Source: an uncultured Oscillibacter sp.
GTDB taxonomy: Bacteria > Bacillota > Clostridia > Oscillospirales > Oscillospiraceae
NCBI GenBank assembly: GCA_905200545.1
Contig: CAJKKQ010000001.1
Location: forward strand, 124,001-188,000
Reading direction: 5' to 3'
DNA: 64,000 bases
In this document: piece after piece, positions 56,030 through 64,000 of the stretch
How the letters are laid out: every line of letters begins with the position of its first letter
Numbering within the stretch: the stretch's first letter is position 1
Translations under genes and position numbers: made by a program
Notes under the pieces: generated by a model
Database searches by the model: none
The model's input: only the letters and a program-made list of their open reading frames with translations
What the model was told of the DNA's origin: nothing

Positions 56030-58821
56030 TGGCAGCCCTCTTTTTGCGGGCGCTGACCACCGCCTGTGTGGTTTCCGTCCTGCTGGCCGTGCTGCTGTTC
56101 CCCGCCCGGCAGTGGATGGTCCGCCGCTACGCGCCCCAGGTGCGCTGGGGGCTTTGGTGCGGTATGGCGGCCCTGCTGCTCTTGGGAGTCTGCTTTTCCG
56201 GCATGGCTGCAGTGCCGGAAACGGTATGGAATGTTCCGGACTATACGGTGACACTTCCGGCGCAGGGGTCCCCCGCAGTCGGGCAGGCTGCTCCGCAAGC
56301 GGCCCTCTCCCCGGCGGAAACCGCTCCTTCGGTGTCCCCCGCCGCGCCGGAAACCTCCCGAGATACCGCTTTGGAAGAGGCCGTCCCCCAACAGACGGCG
56401 GAACCGCCAGCCAAGCGCACCGTATCCCTGATCGCCGCCGCAGGCGCCCTCTGGCTGACGGTTGCTGCCTGCATCGCGATCCGGCAGGGGATCCGGTACG
56501 GGCGGATGCGAAACAGGCTTCTGTCCGGATCCGCCCCCACTGCCGCCTTCCACCAGGAAATCCGGCAAATGGGCATCAAGGCCTCCATTCGGATCCTGCC
56601 GGGGCTGGCATGCCCTATGGCGCTGGGAGTATTCCGCCCGGTGGTCTTTCTCCCCAGCGGACAAGTACCGCTTCTGGCGGTGCGGCACGAGCTGACCCAC
56701 GTGAAGCGGCGGGATCTTGCAGGCAAGGCGCTGCTCTTCCTGGTCTGCGCCCTTTACTGGTTTGATCCGCTGGTGTGGCACATGGCCCGGGTAGCCGGGG
56801 AGGATATGGAAGCTGCCTGCGATGCCCAGCTGGCCGAGGGTATGACGGCCGCGGAAAAGCGGGCCTATGGGGAGCTGCTGCTGAGCGCCGCGTCGGGAGA
56901 AAGCGCCCCTCCGCTGTCCACCCGGTTCGGCGGCAGCAAAGCGCAGATGAAAAACCGTCTCACCCAGCTCTTTTGTCCCGGGAAGCCCAGCCGGATGCTG
57001 GCAGGGATTCTTCTTTGCGCCGCATTCCTGGTCACCGGCCTGGTGGCCTGCCAGAGCATCTCCCAGGCTGACACCGCCGCCAGCGACGGCGTGGTCTATG
57101 CCGTTTTCGACTCCACCAGGCAGCCGGAGGATACGGATTACCGGGAGCTGACTCTGGATCTGGTGGACTTCTCCCCCGGCGCCGGCTGGGTGGGCGGCAG
57201 CTCCGGCACCGTGACGCTGCCGGTATCGGAGGATGTACGCCTGTCCGGCAGGAACGTTTCCCAGCAGACGTGGAAAAAGGATCTCATGAACTTCCTCTAT
57301 GCGCCCTATCTTCGTTCCTATGCCCTTCCCGGAACGGCAGATGTACTCCGGGCGGAAGTACATAGCGGCGTCATCACCGCCATGGATTGGTATGAAGGTG
57401 CGCAGCCCGTGGGCGGCGTGCTGTGGCAGGATGCAGACTATGGGCAATTTCTCCCCTACGTGCTGCGGCTGCCGGAGAGCTGGCGGGACGGGTTCTACAC
57501 AGTGGCTGCTCTGGGCCGGGACGGACAAAACCGCATCACGGATTACGCGGTGGAATTCTACCGCACAAGTACCCGGGAACTGCTGTTCACCCTGGAGGCT
57601 CAAAAGGAAACGGAGTTCCGTGACCGGTATGGATATGACGATACCGTGCTGGATGACCAGGGGATCCGGCTTTTAGGCAGCGGGGACGGCTGGTGCTTCT
57701 GCGGGAAAGCATCAGCCGCCGCGGAGGACGACATGCTGGCGGATCTGCTGGCTCAGGCCAGGGAGACCACCTTTGCCTGGTTGGGATGGAACGCTTACAC
57801 CAGCGCGCGGCACGGCTTTACCCTGTCCTTTCCAGACAGCTGGCAGAACCATTTCTCCGTGGAAGAAACGCTGCGTGGGGCAAAATTTTACTGCTGGCCG
57901 GGCAATGCCCTGCTGTGCAGTCTGGAAGTCTGTACGGAACCCATGCCGCAAGAGGAGCTGGATCGCAGCGGTGCAGAATTGGCGGGCAGCGGGAACGGCT
58001 GGTACGTCTATCTCTCCGTCCCCCAATCTGTCCCGGCAGACCAATTTGAGGACAAAGCCCAGGAACTGCGCTATCAGCGGATGTACCAGGACTTTTTGAG
58101 ACTTTGTGACAGCCAGTCCTGGGCGCTTACCTTCGCCCAGGGAGACGATGCCGTCTATCCGGCCCTGCCTATTCCGGTGGAGCCCGGTGCCGAAACCCGG
58201 GCAGCCTTTGCCCAGGTACTGCGGAACCTGACAGGATCCGGGATCCTGCCGGACGGCACGCAGCTGGAATCCTGGGCCCTCCCGGCGGATTTCTCTGAAA
58301 ACAGCTTTGCTGTTGCGGATGTGGACGGGGACGGGAAGGAAGAACTGATCCTCTACTTTGTCACCTCAGATACGGCGGGCATGCAGGGGGCCATCCTGGG
58401 CTATGACCAGGATCGGGCGGAAGTCCACATTCAGCTGATTGGCTTTCCCAGTATGGAATTCTATGAAAACGGCGCGGTAAAGGTCCTGTACTCCCACAAC
58501 CAGATCGGCGGAGCACTGTGGCCTTACACACTGTACACGTATCAGCCCCAGGGGGACATCTATCAGCCGGAAGCCATCGTGTACTCCTGGGAAAAGAGGA
58601 TCCGCCCCACCAATGACGCCGGCCAGCCCTTTCCGGACCAGCTGGACCGAAGCAAAACCGGGGTCATCTACTATGTGGAGCCTGACGGCTGGGACGACAG
58701 CAACCCCATGGACCAGGAGGACTACCTCACCTGGGAGGCGGAAGCACTGGAGGGGTCGGCGCAGCTGACACTGCCCTTTGTCCCTCTGACGGAGGAAAAC
58801 ATCGCAGCCCTGGAGGCCTGA
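56029..58821 (+). CDS. BlaR1-type M56 membrane metalloprotease with large C-terminal domain, copy 1
   Basis: 930 residues. Membrane segments near 8-24, 42-60, 130-148 and 322-340. Zinc protease motif His-Glu-Leu-Thr-His at 220-224 with a downstream Glu/Asp pair (Met-Glu-Ala-Ala-Cys-Asp near 261-266). After the last membrane segment comes an extracellular region of about 585 residues. It has no penicillin-binding Ser-x-x-Lys signature that I can place, but contains a calcium-type Asp-Val-Asp-Gly-Asp-Gly-Lys loop near 763-770. So the sensed ligand is probably not a beta-lactam. It should cleave, or trigger loss of, the BlaI repressor. Confidence 0.88.
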   Translation: MAALFLRALTTACVVSVLLAVLLFPARQWMVRRYAPQVRWGLWCGMAALLLLGVCFSGMAAVPETVWNVPDYTVTLPAQGSPAVGQAAPQAALSPAETAPSVSPAAPETSRDTALEEAVPQQTAEPPAKRTVSLIAAAGALWLTVAACIAIRQGIRYGRMRNRLLSGSAPTAAFHQEIRQMGIKASIRILPGLACPMALGVFRPVVFLPSGQVPLLAVRHELTHVKRRDLAGKALLFLVCALYWFDPLVWHMARVAGEDMEAACDAQLAEGMTAAEKRAYGELLLSAASGESAPPLSTRFGGSKAQMKNRLTQLFCPGKPSRMLAGILLCAAFLVTGLVACQSISQADTAASDGVVYAVFDSTRQPEDTDYRELTLDLVDFSPGAGWVGGSSGTVTLPVSEDVRLSGRNVSQQTWKKDLMNFLYAPYLRSYALPGTADVLRAEVHSGVITAMDWYEGAQPVGGVLWQDADYGQFLPYVLRLPESWRDGFYTVAALGRDGQNRITDYAVEFYRTSTRELLFTLEAQKETEFRDRYGYDDTVLDDQGIRLLGSGDGWCFCGKASAAAEDDMLADLLAQARETTFAWLGWNAYTSARHGFTLSFPDSWQNHFSVEETLRGAKFYCWPGNALLCSLEVCTEPMPQEELDRSGAELAGSGNGWYVYLSVPQSVPADQFEDKAQELRYQRMYQDFLRLCDSQSWALTFAQGDDAVYPALPIPVEPGAETRAAFAQVLRNLTGSGILPDGTQLESWALPADFSENSFAVADVDGDGKEELILYFVTSDTAGMQGAILGYDQDRAEVHIQLIGFPSMEFYENGAVKVLYSHNQIGGALWPYTLYTYQPQGDIYQPEAIVYSWEKRIRPTNDAGQPFPDQLDRSKTGVIYYVEPDGWDDSNPMDQEDYLTWEAEALEGSAQLTLPFVPLTEENIAALEA

Positions 58822-58856
58822 CGCAGTCAGACCCTGTACGGGAACAGCACTGAAAA

Positions 58857-58900
58857 ACGCCGGACGGCTGGAGCACTTCCCGCCGCCCGGCGTCCATTTT
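58857..58900 (+). terminator. Possible terminator after the first M56 gene
   Basis: Seven-base arms ACGCCGG / CCGGCGT with inner pairing CGGC/GCCG, followed by CCATTTTC. GC-rich but with a modest T-tail. Confidence 0.5.
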
Positions 58901-58943
58901 CAAGGGGGCAGCCTGCGGGGCGGCGCTTTCCTTACGCTTTTAG

Positions 58944-58981
58944 TTGACAGATGTAAGCCAACTTGCTATAATTGGCTTACA
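58944..58981 (+). promoter_or_regulatory. Promoter and operator of the second BlaI-M56 pair
   Basis: Perfect TTGACA (58944-58949), 17-base spacer and TATAAT (58967-58972), with a perfect 10-base inverted repeat TGTAAGCCAA / TTGGCTTACA (58952-58961 and 58972-58981) across the -10 region. A TGTAA/TTACA core is typical for BlaI binding. It lies about 27 bases before the start codon. Confidence 0.88.
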
Positions 58982-59007
58982 GAAGTAAACCGAAAGGAGG
59001 AAGCGCC

Positions 59008-59391
59008 ATGAAACAGCCGGTACCCTCCCTGTCCCCCAGCGAGTGGCGGATCATGGAGGTTTTGTGGGCCGGGCCCAAGACGTTGATGGAACTGGTGCGG
59101 ATTCTGGGGGAGTCCCCGGGATGGGCCAAGAGCACCGTTACCACCATGGTTCGCCGCATGGAGGAAAAGGGCCTGATCACCTATGACCAGCAGGGCCGCA
59201 CCAAGGTCTTCCATCCGGCGGTAGGCCGGGAGGAGGCTGCTGCGGCGGAGACGCACTCCCTGCTCCAGCGGGCCTACCACGGCAGCGTGGGGCTGCTGGT
59301 CAACGCCCTGGCGCACCAGGAGTCCCTGTCCCGGTCAGACATTGAGGAACTGTACGCGGTCCTGCGCAAAGCGGAGGAGGAGCAGTCATGA
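59008..59391 (+). CDS. BlaI/MecI-family repressor, copy 2
   Basis: 127 residues from the ATG at 59008 (AAAGGAGG upstream). Winged helix: Glu-Trp-Arg-Ile-Met-Glu-Val-Leu-Trp near 11-19 and Ser-Thr-Val-Thr-Thr-Met-Val-Arg-Arg-Met near 41-50, followed by the C-terminal dimer helices. Closer to classical BlaI than copy 1. The stop overlaps the next ATG (ATGA). Confidence 0.94.
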   Translation: MKQPVPSLSPSEWRIMEVLWAGPKTLMELVRILGESPGWAKSTVTTMVRRMEEKGLITYDQQGRTKVFHPAVGREEAAAAETHSLLQRAYHGSVGLLVNALAHQESLSRSDIEELYAVLRKAEEEQS

Positions 59392-62300
59392 AAGCGGTGC
59401 TGATCACTTCCAGCCTTCTGATCCTGGTTCTGATCGTCCTGCGGTACCTGCTGCGGGGCAGGATCAGTCCCCGGCTGCAATACGCCCTGTGGCTGCTGGT
59501 GGCGGTGCGGCTGCTGGTGCCCCTTTCCCTGCCCGGGACAGCTCTAAGCGTACTGAACGTCTTCTCGCCGGAGGCATCCGACACCACGGTGTATGTCTCC
59601 TCCCATGGGTTATCCACCTCCGCTCCCGCTCCGGAAACTGGCACCCTGGGCGACGGGCGGGAGATGGAGATTTACTATGACGGCAACGGGATCCCCCATT
59701 TCTACCCAGTGGGAGAGGCTCCGCCGGCGCAAGCAGACTACACCACTGTCCCGTCGGAACAGATCTTCCATCTGAACACCGTGCTGCGGGTGCTGTGGCT
59801 GGGCGGCGCGGCGGTGATGGCGGTATGGTTTCTGACCGTGAACCTGTCCTTTTTCTCCCGAGCCCGGAAGGATGCCCGGTTTCTGGAAATGCAAGGGTGC
59901 CCCGTGCCGGTGTACGTGTCGGCGGCGGTGCCCTCCCCCTGTCTGCTGGGCCTTGTGCGCCAGCGGATCTATGTGACCCCGGCCTGCACGGAGGATCCGG
60001 ATGGGCTGCGGCACGTTCTGGCTCATGAGCTGACCCACCGCCGCCAGGGAGATCCCTGGTGGTCTCTGATCCGGGCGGCATGTTTGTGCCTGTACTGGTT
60101 TGATCCCCTGGTGTGGTGGGCGGCAGCCCTGTCCCGGAGGGACTGTGAACTTGCCTGCGACGAGGGAGCCATCCGCCGTCTGGGAGAAGGGGAGCGCTTT
60201 GCCTACGGCCGAACATTGGTGGGACTGGTGGCTGCCGGGGCGTCCCCGGGAAGCCTTCTTCAAACCGCCACCACCATGCGCAGCGGCAAGGGCGGCTTGA
60301 AAGAGCGCATTGCCCTGATCGCGCAGAAGCCCCGGATGCTGGCGGTCACAGCGCTGTGCCTGCTGACAGCGGTGGCCATGATAGCCGCCATCACCTTTAC
60401 CGGAGCCAAGCCGGATCGAACCGGAGCCGTAGAACTGCCGGAGCTGGGCATCTCCCTGATAATCCCGGAGGAGCTGACCCTGGAGGATTACAGCGAGACT
60501 CTGGGCTACGGCGGATATCTGCTCTCCCCCGACGCCTATCTCCATTACGGGGACGGCACACCGTCACAGTGGGCTGCCGCCGGCATGGTGGGGAGATTCC
60601 CCACCAGCTGGCTCACCTGGGAGGGTCAAACCATCTCGAAGGCCCTGCCCTCCTGGAACCACACCGGCTACGGAGAGTCGGAGCCCCTGTCGGGCCTGGC
60701 CGCCCCGGCGGCCATCCTGCAGGCGGAACACGACCTCTATACCGCAGCGGAGGCTGGTACCCTGGAGGAATCCGGCGTGGATCTGTCCACCGTAGAGTTA
60801 GTCTCTTCCTACTGGTACGTCTTTCTGGCGGAGCCCGGTGAGGACAGCGGTATTCTGCTGAGCCTCAACGCCAAAAACTTTACCCGGGAGGACGCCGTGG
60901 ACTTTGCCCGATCCGTGGAATTCCTGGAGCCCAACAGCGAGTCCCTGACGGCGGCGGAGCGCACCGCAGCCCTGCGGGCAGCTCTGGCCCAGGTGCCGGA
61001 GGAGTACGCCGATCGGGTGATTGCGGGCCGGGATCCGGAATCGGCGGACAATATTCTGCTCTCCTTCTGGTACGCCCCGGACTACGGCGGCGACTACGGC
61101 GGATGGCTGTTCTGGGTATACCAGTGGGATCAGGCGGCGTTCGAGGAGCATCTGTGCGACGCCGACCACAGCGGCATCTCCTGCTTTGCACGGGACGCGG
61201 ACGGCTACTATTACGCCGTTCATCTCCCCACAGACGTCAATTTCTCCCCGGAAAACGGCGATGACTATCTGGCCGTTCAGGAGGGCCTCATGGACTGGGC
61301 GGAGAAAACAGTGCTGGACACGGAGGGCGTGGAGCCCTTCACCGAGGACGACGTCCAGGCGCTGCGGAACCAGCCCTTCCAATTCCAGGGCAACCACATT
61401 ACCGCCGTGTATCATCCTTACTACGCCGTAAACGGCGAGTGGGAGCCCACCTGGACGTTCATCCTCTCCCAGCCTGCAGCCCAGGGAGAGGGCGGCATCT
61501 GGTGTGTGGAGCAGGTGTGGTTCCCCGGCGGGGAATATCCCGACCGGCAGGTAATCCGGCCCGACACGGATCTGCCCTGGGCGGACTACTATGCCCAGCT
61601 CCAGGCCCGGGCGGATACCGGGCAGGCGGACTGGGCCCTGGATCCCATGGAGGTATGTCTGCAATACGCTTATTCTTATGAGGGCGGCCATCTCAACGCC
61701 ACGGCCGAGAGCTTTGAACTCAGTGATGTCTACTCCTCCGCCCCATACAGCGGCAATGACCGGGCAGCAGCGGGGTTGACCGCTCTGCTGGAAAATGACA
61801 GCGGCCTGGTGGTCTTTGACCTGCAGGCCCGGGAGGGAGACTCCTGGGCTGACCAGCAGGTCAGCGTGCCCACGGATGACCCGTCCCTTCCGGCCCTGCT
61901 GGAGAGCCTGACGGAAGATATCAGCTGGGTGGATACCCGCTGGACCTGGCCTCTCTACACGGATCCCTGGGGAGACGAGAGCCTGGCCTATTTCCTCAGC
62001 ATTTACGATCCTCTCCGCCGGTACAATCTGACCGTGTATGCCGGAGGGAGCTACGCTGCCTTCAGCCAGGCAGGCGGCGGCGATACCGTCTACCAAGTGA
62101 CGGCCTCCAACGGAAGCGGCGGCCCGGCGGAGGTCATCCGGGCCTGGCTGGATCCGTACAGTGCCGGGGCAGCGTCTCAGAGCAGCGATTCCCTGGGCCA
62201 GACCGTACAGGAGACGGTGGATCTGATCCGCTTGAGCGGCAGCGGCCGTCTTTCCTGCCTAAATCCCTCCAGCCGGGAATCCGGCCAGGCCGGTTCCTAT

Positions 62301-62981
62301 CCGGTGAGCACCGATTCTCTCCGCTATTCCTACAGTACCCTGGGAGACTTCTTCCAGTGGACGGAGAGCACCGGATTGTCCGCAGCCCGGGAGCCGGCGT
62401 CTGTGACGCTGTCCACAGCAGACACCTCCGTGTCCGTCACCGCCTACCAAGGCACCGGCAAACTGCTGATCCGCCAGGGGGACACAGTCCAATGGCTGGC
62501 GGCGGAGCCCGTAGACCCCGACGATGTGTTCGCTGTGGATCTTTACCACTACATGCGCTGCTGGTACGACGCTGCCCAGTGGGAGGCTCACAGCCGGGAC
62601 CTGGCCATTCCCGATACCGGGCAGTCCCGGGAAGAGATCGCCCAAGATTGGGCGGAGGCCTACGAGGGCTACCGCCTGGAGACGGAACCCGGCGGCCGCA
62701 ACACCTGCACCTTCGTCCAGGTAGAGGCCCGGGTGCGCGGCCTCTCCGACACCTATGCGAACTACCCGGAAATCACAGAGGGCCGGGAACGGTTCGTGTT
62801 CTCCTACACCGGCGTTTTTGTGCCGGAAAACGACTTGGCCCGGCTGGATCTGTGGCCCGGCAATACCACCGAGTACCAGGGAGATGACGCCCCTGCCGAC
62901 GCCCTGACCTACATGCGGCAGGGTATCCTGTACCGCGCCGACGACGGTTGGCGCTGCGCCGGGCTTGGGACAGGTCTGTAA
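59388..62981 (+). CDS. BlaR1-type M56 membrane metalloprotease with very large C-terminal domain, copy 2
   Basis: 1197 residues, far longer than BlaR1 (about 585-600). Membrane segments near 5-22, 34-52, 140-157 and 320-340, zinc motif His-Glu-Leu-Thr-His at 213-217 and Leu-Ala-Cys-Asp-Glu near 255-259. The extracellular portion (about 345-1197) has several beta-rich, Trp/Tyr-rich modules of no family I recognise, and lacks a clear Ser-x-x-Lys beta-lactam sensor motif. It should sense an unknown extracellular signal and inactivate the BlaI encoded just upstream. Confidence 0.88.
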   Translation: MKAVLITSSLLILVLIVLRYLLRGRISPRLQYALWLLVAVRLLVPLSLPGTALSVLNVFSPEASDTTVYVSSHGLSTSAPAPETGTLGDGREMEIYYDGNGIPHFYPVGEAPPAQADYTTVPSEQIFHLNTVLRVLWLGGAAVMAVWFLTVNLSFFSRARKDARFLEMQGCPVPVYVSAAVPSPCLLGLVRQRIYVTPACTEDPDGLRHVLAHELTHRRQGDPWWSLIRAACLCLYWFDPLVWWAAALSRRDCELACDEGAIRRLGEGERFAYGRTLVGLVAAGASPGSLLQTATTMRSGKGGLKERIALIAQKPRMLAVTALCLLTAVAMIAAITFTGAKPDRTGAVELPELGISLIIPEELTLEDYSETLGYGGYLLSPDAYLHYGDGTPSQWAAAGMVGRFPTSWLTWEGQTISKALPSWNHTGYGESEPLSGLAAPAAILQAEHDLYTAAEAGTLEESGVDLSTVELVSSYWYVFLAEPGEDSGILLSLNAKNFTREDAVDFARSVEFLEPNSESLTAAERTAALRAALAQVPEEYADRVIAGRDPESADNILLSFWYAPDYGGDYGGWLFWVYQWDQAAFEEHLCDADHSGISCFARDADGYYYAVHLPTDVNFSPENGDDYLAVQEGLMDWAEKTVLDTEGVEPFTEDDVQALRNQPFQFQGNHITAVYHPYYAVNGEWEPTWTFILSQPAAQGEGGIWCVEQVWFPGGEYPDRQVIRPDTDLPWADYYAQLQARADTGQADWALDPMEVCLQYAYSYEGGHLNATAESFELSDVYSSAPYSGNDRAAAGLTALLENDSGLVVFDLQAREGDSWADQQVSVPTDDPSLPALLESLTEDISWVDTRWTWPLYTDPWGDESLAYFLSIYDPLRRYNLTVYAGGSYAAFSQAGGGDTVYQVTASNGSGGPAEVIRAWLDPYSAGAASQSSDSLGQTVQETVDLIRLSGSGRLSCLNPSSRESGQAGSYPVSTDSLRYSYSTLGDFFQWTESTGLSAAREPASVTLSTADTSVSVTAYQGTGKLLIRQGDTVQWLAAEPVDPDDVFAVDLYHYMRCWYDAAQWEAHSRDLAIPDTGQSREEIAQDWAEAYEGYRLETEPGGRNTCTFVQVEARVRGLSDTYANYPEITEGRERFVFSYTGVFVPENDLARLDLWPGNTTEYQGDDAPADALTYMRQGILYRADDGWRCAGLGTGL

Positions 62982-63026
62982 AAGAAATCCCCTTTCCAGC
63001 CAACGGCTTTTTTCCCCGGCCCTATC

Positions 63027-63064
63027 AGGATGTCCCTGCCAAAATGCGGGGACATCCTTTTTTA
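63027..63064 (+). terminator. Terminator of the second BlaI-M56 operon
   Basis: Ten-base arms (63027-63036 and 63049-63058) with a 12-base loop, followed by TTTTTT. Confidence 0.9.
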
Positions 63065-63151
63065 TAAAACGGTTCATGTTTCGTCTGCCACGGATTCCAG
63101 AGCCCCACCGGGGTGAAAATTTTGATTGGCGGTTGCAAAGCCCAGGCTTTT

Positions 63152-63176
63152 ATGTTACAAGTAACATATGTAACAT
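63152..63176 (+). promoter_or_regulatory. Candidate operator of the SorC-type regulator
   Basis: ATGTTAC-AA-GTAACAT (63152-63167) is a palindrome with a two-base spacer, directly followed by a further half-site ATGTAACAT (63168-63176). It lies about 25 bases before the start codon, at a position suited to autorepression. Confidence 0.65.
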
Positions 63177-63198
63177 TTTATATGTAAGGGGCTTTTTT

Positions 63199-64000
63199 GT
63201 GAGAATCAGTCAGGACAAGCAAAAAAAGCTGGCGTATGTTGCCCGGCGCTATTACCTGGAAGATCAAAAACAAAGCGATATTGCCAGAGAGCTGGGCGTA
63301 TCCCGCCCTTTGGTAAGCCGCATGCTCTCCGAGGCCCGGGAACTGGGGATCGTGGAAATCACCATTCATGAACCGGGAGCCAAGGCAGCCAGCCTGCTGG
63401 ACCGCCTGCGGCTGTCCAGTTCCATCCGCAGCGGCGTCCTGGTGGAAGACGGAGAGGACGACGACACTACCAATCAGCTGCTTTCCCAGGGAGCCGTAGA
63501 CCTGCTGCGGAGGATCGGCTCCCATCGCCTGGGCGTGGGCTGGGGCTACCTCATCGGCCAGCTGGTAACCTGGCTGGAGGCAAATCCTCAAATGGACAGC
63601 GCCATCAGCGATATCTGTCCGCTGGTGGGCAATGCCAGCATTCCCGCCCGCAACTATCAGTCCAACGAAAACGTCCGGCTGATGGCCCAACAGCTGGGGG
63701 CTGCCCCCCATTTTCTCTACCTTCCTGCCCTGCCGGACAATCTGGAGGAAAAGCAGCTGCTGTGCTCCAGCGAGATCTACCGCCAGATCCACCAGCAGTG
63801 GGAACAGATGGACACGGCGCTGGTAAATATCGGGGACTACCCCTCCAGCCCGGACTTTGCCTCCCTGGTCCGGTACGGCAGCCTGCTCCAGCAGCAGCAC
63901 GCCTGCGGCCGGATGCTGGTCTACTACTTCAACGAGGAGGGCACCATCATCCAGTCCGACCAGGATTTCGCCATCCAGATCCCTCTGGAAACGCTGCTGC
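63199..64000 (+). CDS. SorC/DeoR-family sugar-binding transcriptional regulator, 3' end outside the window
   Basis: Starts at a GTG (63199) seven bases after AAGGGG and stays open to the right edge, giving 267 visible codons of an expected 310-320. The N-terminal helix-turn-helix is Ser-Asp-Ile-Ala-Arg-Glu-Leu-Gly-Val-Ser-Arg-Pro-Leu-Val-Ser-Arg-Met near 26-42, typical of SorC regulators. The rest is the sugar-phosphate-binding domain (Gly-Val-Gly-Trp-Gly, then Cys-Pro-Leu-Val-Gly). The target operon is probably to the right of the window, so the sugar cannot be predicted. Confidence 0.88.
   Translation, partial: MRISQDKQKKLAYVARRYYLEDQKQSDIARELGVSRPLVSRMLSEARELGIVEITIHEPGAKAASLLDRLRLSSSIRSGVLVEDGEDDDTTNQLLSQGAVDLLRRIGSHRLGVGWGYLIGQLVTWLEANPQMDSAISDICPLVGNASIPARNYQSNENVRLMAQQLGAAPHFLYLPALPDNLEEKQLLCSSEIYRQIHQQWEQMDTALVNIGDYPSSPDFASLVRYGSLLQQQHACGRMLVYYFNEEGTIIQSDQDFAIQIPLETLL

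Noticed and set aside
60798..62096. 432-codon minus-strand open frame inside the second M56 protease
   Set aside because: Antisense to a clear reading frame with a recognisable protease; no start signals.
55649..62981. Beta-lactam resistance locus
   Set aside because: The BlaI-M56 architecture is there, but no beta-lactamase or PBP gene is in the window and the sensor domains lack a recognisable penicillin-binding motif.

Overview
The window is a high-GC chromosomal segment from an anaerobic Gram-positive bacterium, most likely a gut Clostridia member of the Oscillospiraceae type (Flavonifractor / Lawsonibacter / Intestinimonas-like). This assignment is inferred from AGGAGG-type ribosome binding sites, a BY-kinase/PHP-phosphatase capsule pair, BlaI/M56 pairs, a TRAP transporter, CotH/VTC genes and a clostridial-type c-di-GMP-I riboswitch. 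No rRNA, tRNA, CRISPR array, insertion sequence or phage gene was seen.

Region 1 (1-18.1 kb, all minus strand) is a cyclic-di-GMP locus. A membrane diguanylate cyclase, a hybrid sensor kinase, an HD-GYP response regulator and an HPt protein are encoded first. A c-di-GMP-I (GEMM) riboswitch with an intrinsic terminator follows, and then a long operon: VTC-domain protein, DUF4956 membrane protein, CotH-like protein, secreted glycosidase-like protein, HEAT-repeat membrane protein, processive family-2 glycosyltransferase, DivIVA-like coiled coil and an EAL phosphodiesterase. The simplest reading is a synthase-dependent surface polysaccharide whose expression is gated by c-di-GMP and which carries its own signal-making and signal-destroying enzymes. 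A multi-pass membrane protein and a zinc-ribbon protein, cut by the window edge, lie downstream.

Region 2 (18.4-25.9 kb) is a shikimate/quinate island: FAD/Fe-S ene-reductase, two divergent AroE-type dehydrogenases, a TIM-barrel isomerase/dehydratase, a shikimate kinase and an MFS transporter, read divergently from a LysR regulator. Region 3 (26.5-31.6 kb) is a GntR-regulated TRAP uptake operon with a 3-hydroxyisobutyrate-dehydrogenase-family reductase.

Region 4 (32-53 kb, plus strand) begins with a LuxR-type regulator and a small Cys-rich protein. A Wzx/Wzy-dependent polysaccharide cluster follows: aminotransferase, rfbA, rfbB, initiating sugar transferase, ATP-grasp ligase, DAHP synthase, Gfo/Idh oxidoreductase, glycosyltransferase, acetyltransferase, polymerase, flippase, pyruvyltransferase, FrhB-like Fe-S protein, Wzz-like protein, BY-kinase and PHP phosphatase. 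It ends with a VanZ-like protein and a large secreted beta-helix protein. Thus two unrelated polysaccharide export routes lie within 50 kb.

Region 5 (53.2-64 kb) holds a YetF-like protein, a small conserved-looking protein, two flavodoxin-fold proteins, two tandem BlaI-M56 regulator/protease pairs whose proteases carry very large C-terminal domains, and the start of a SorC-family sugar-responsive regulator cut by the right edge.
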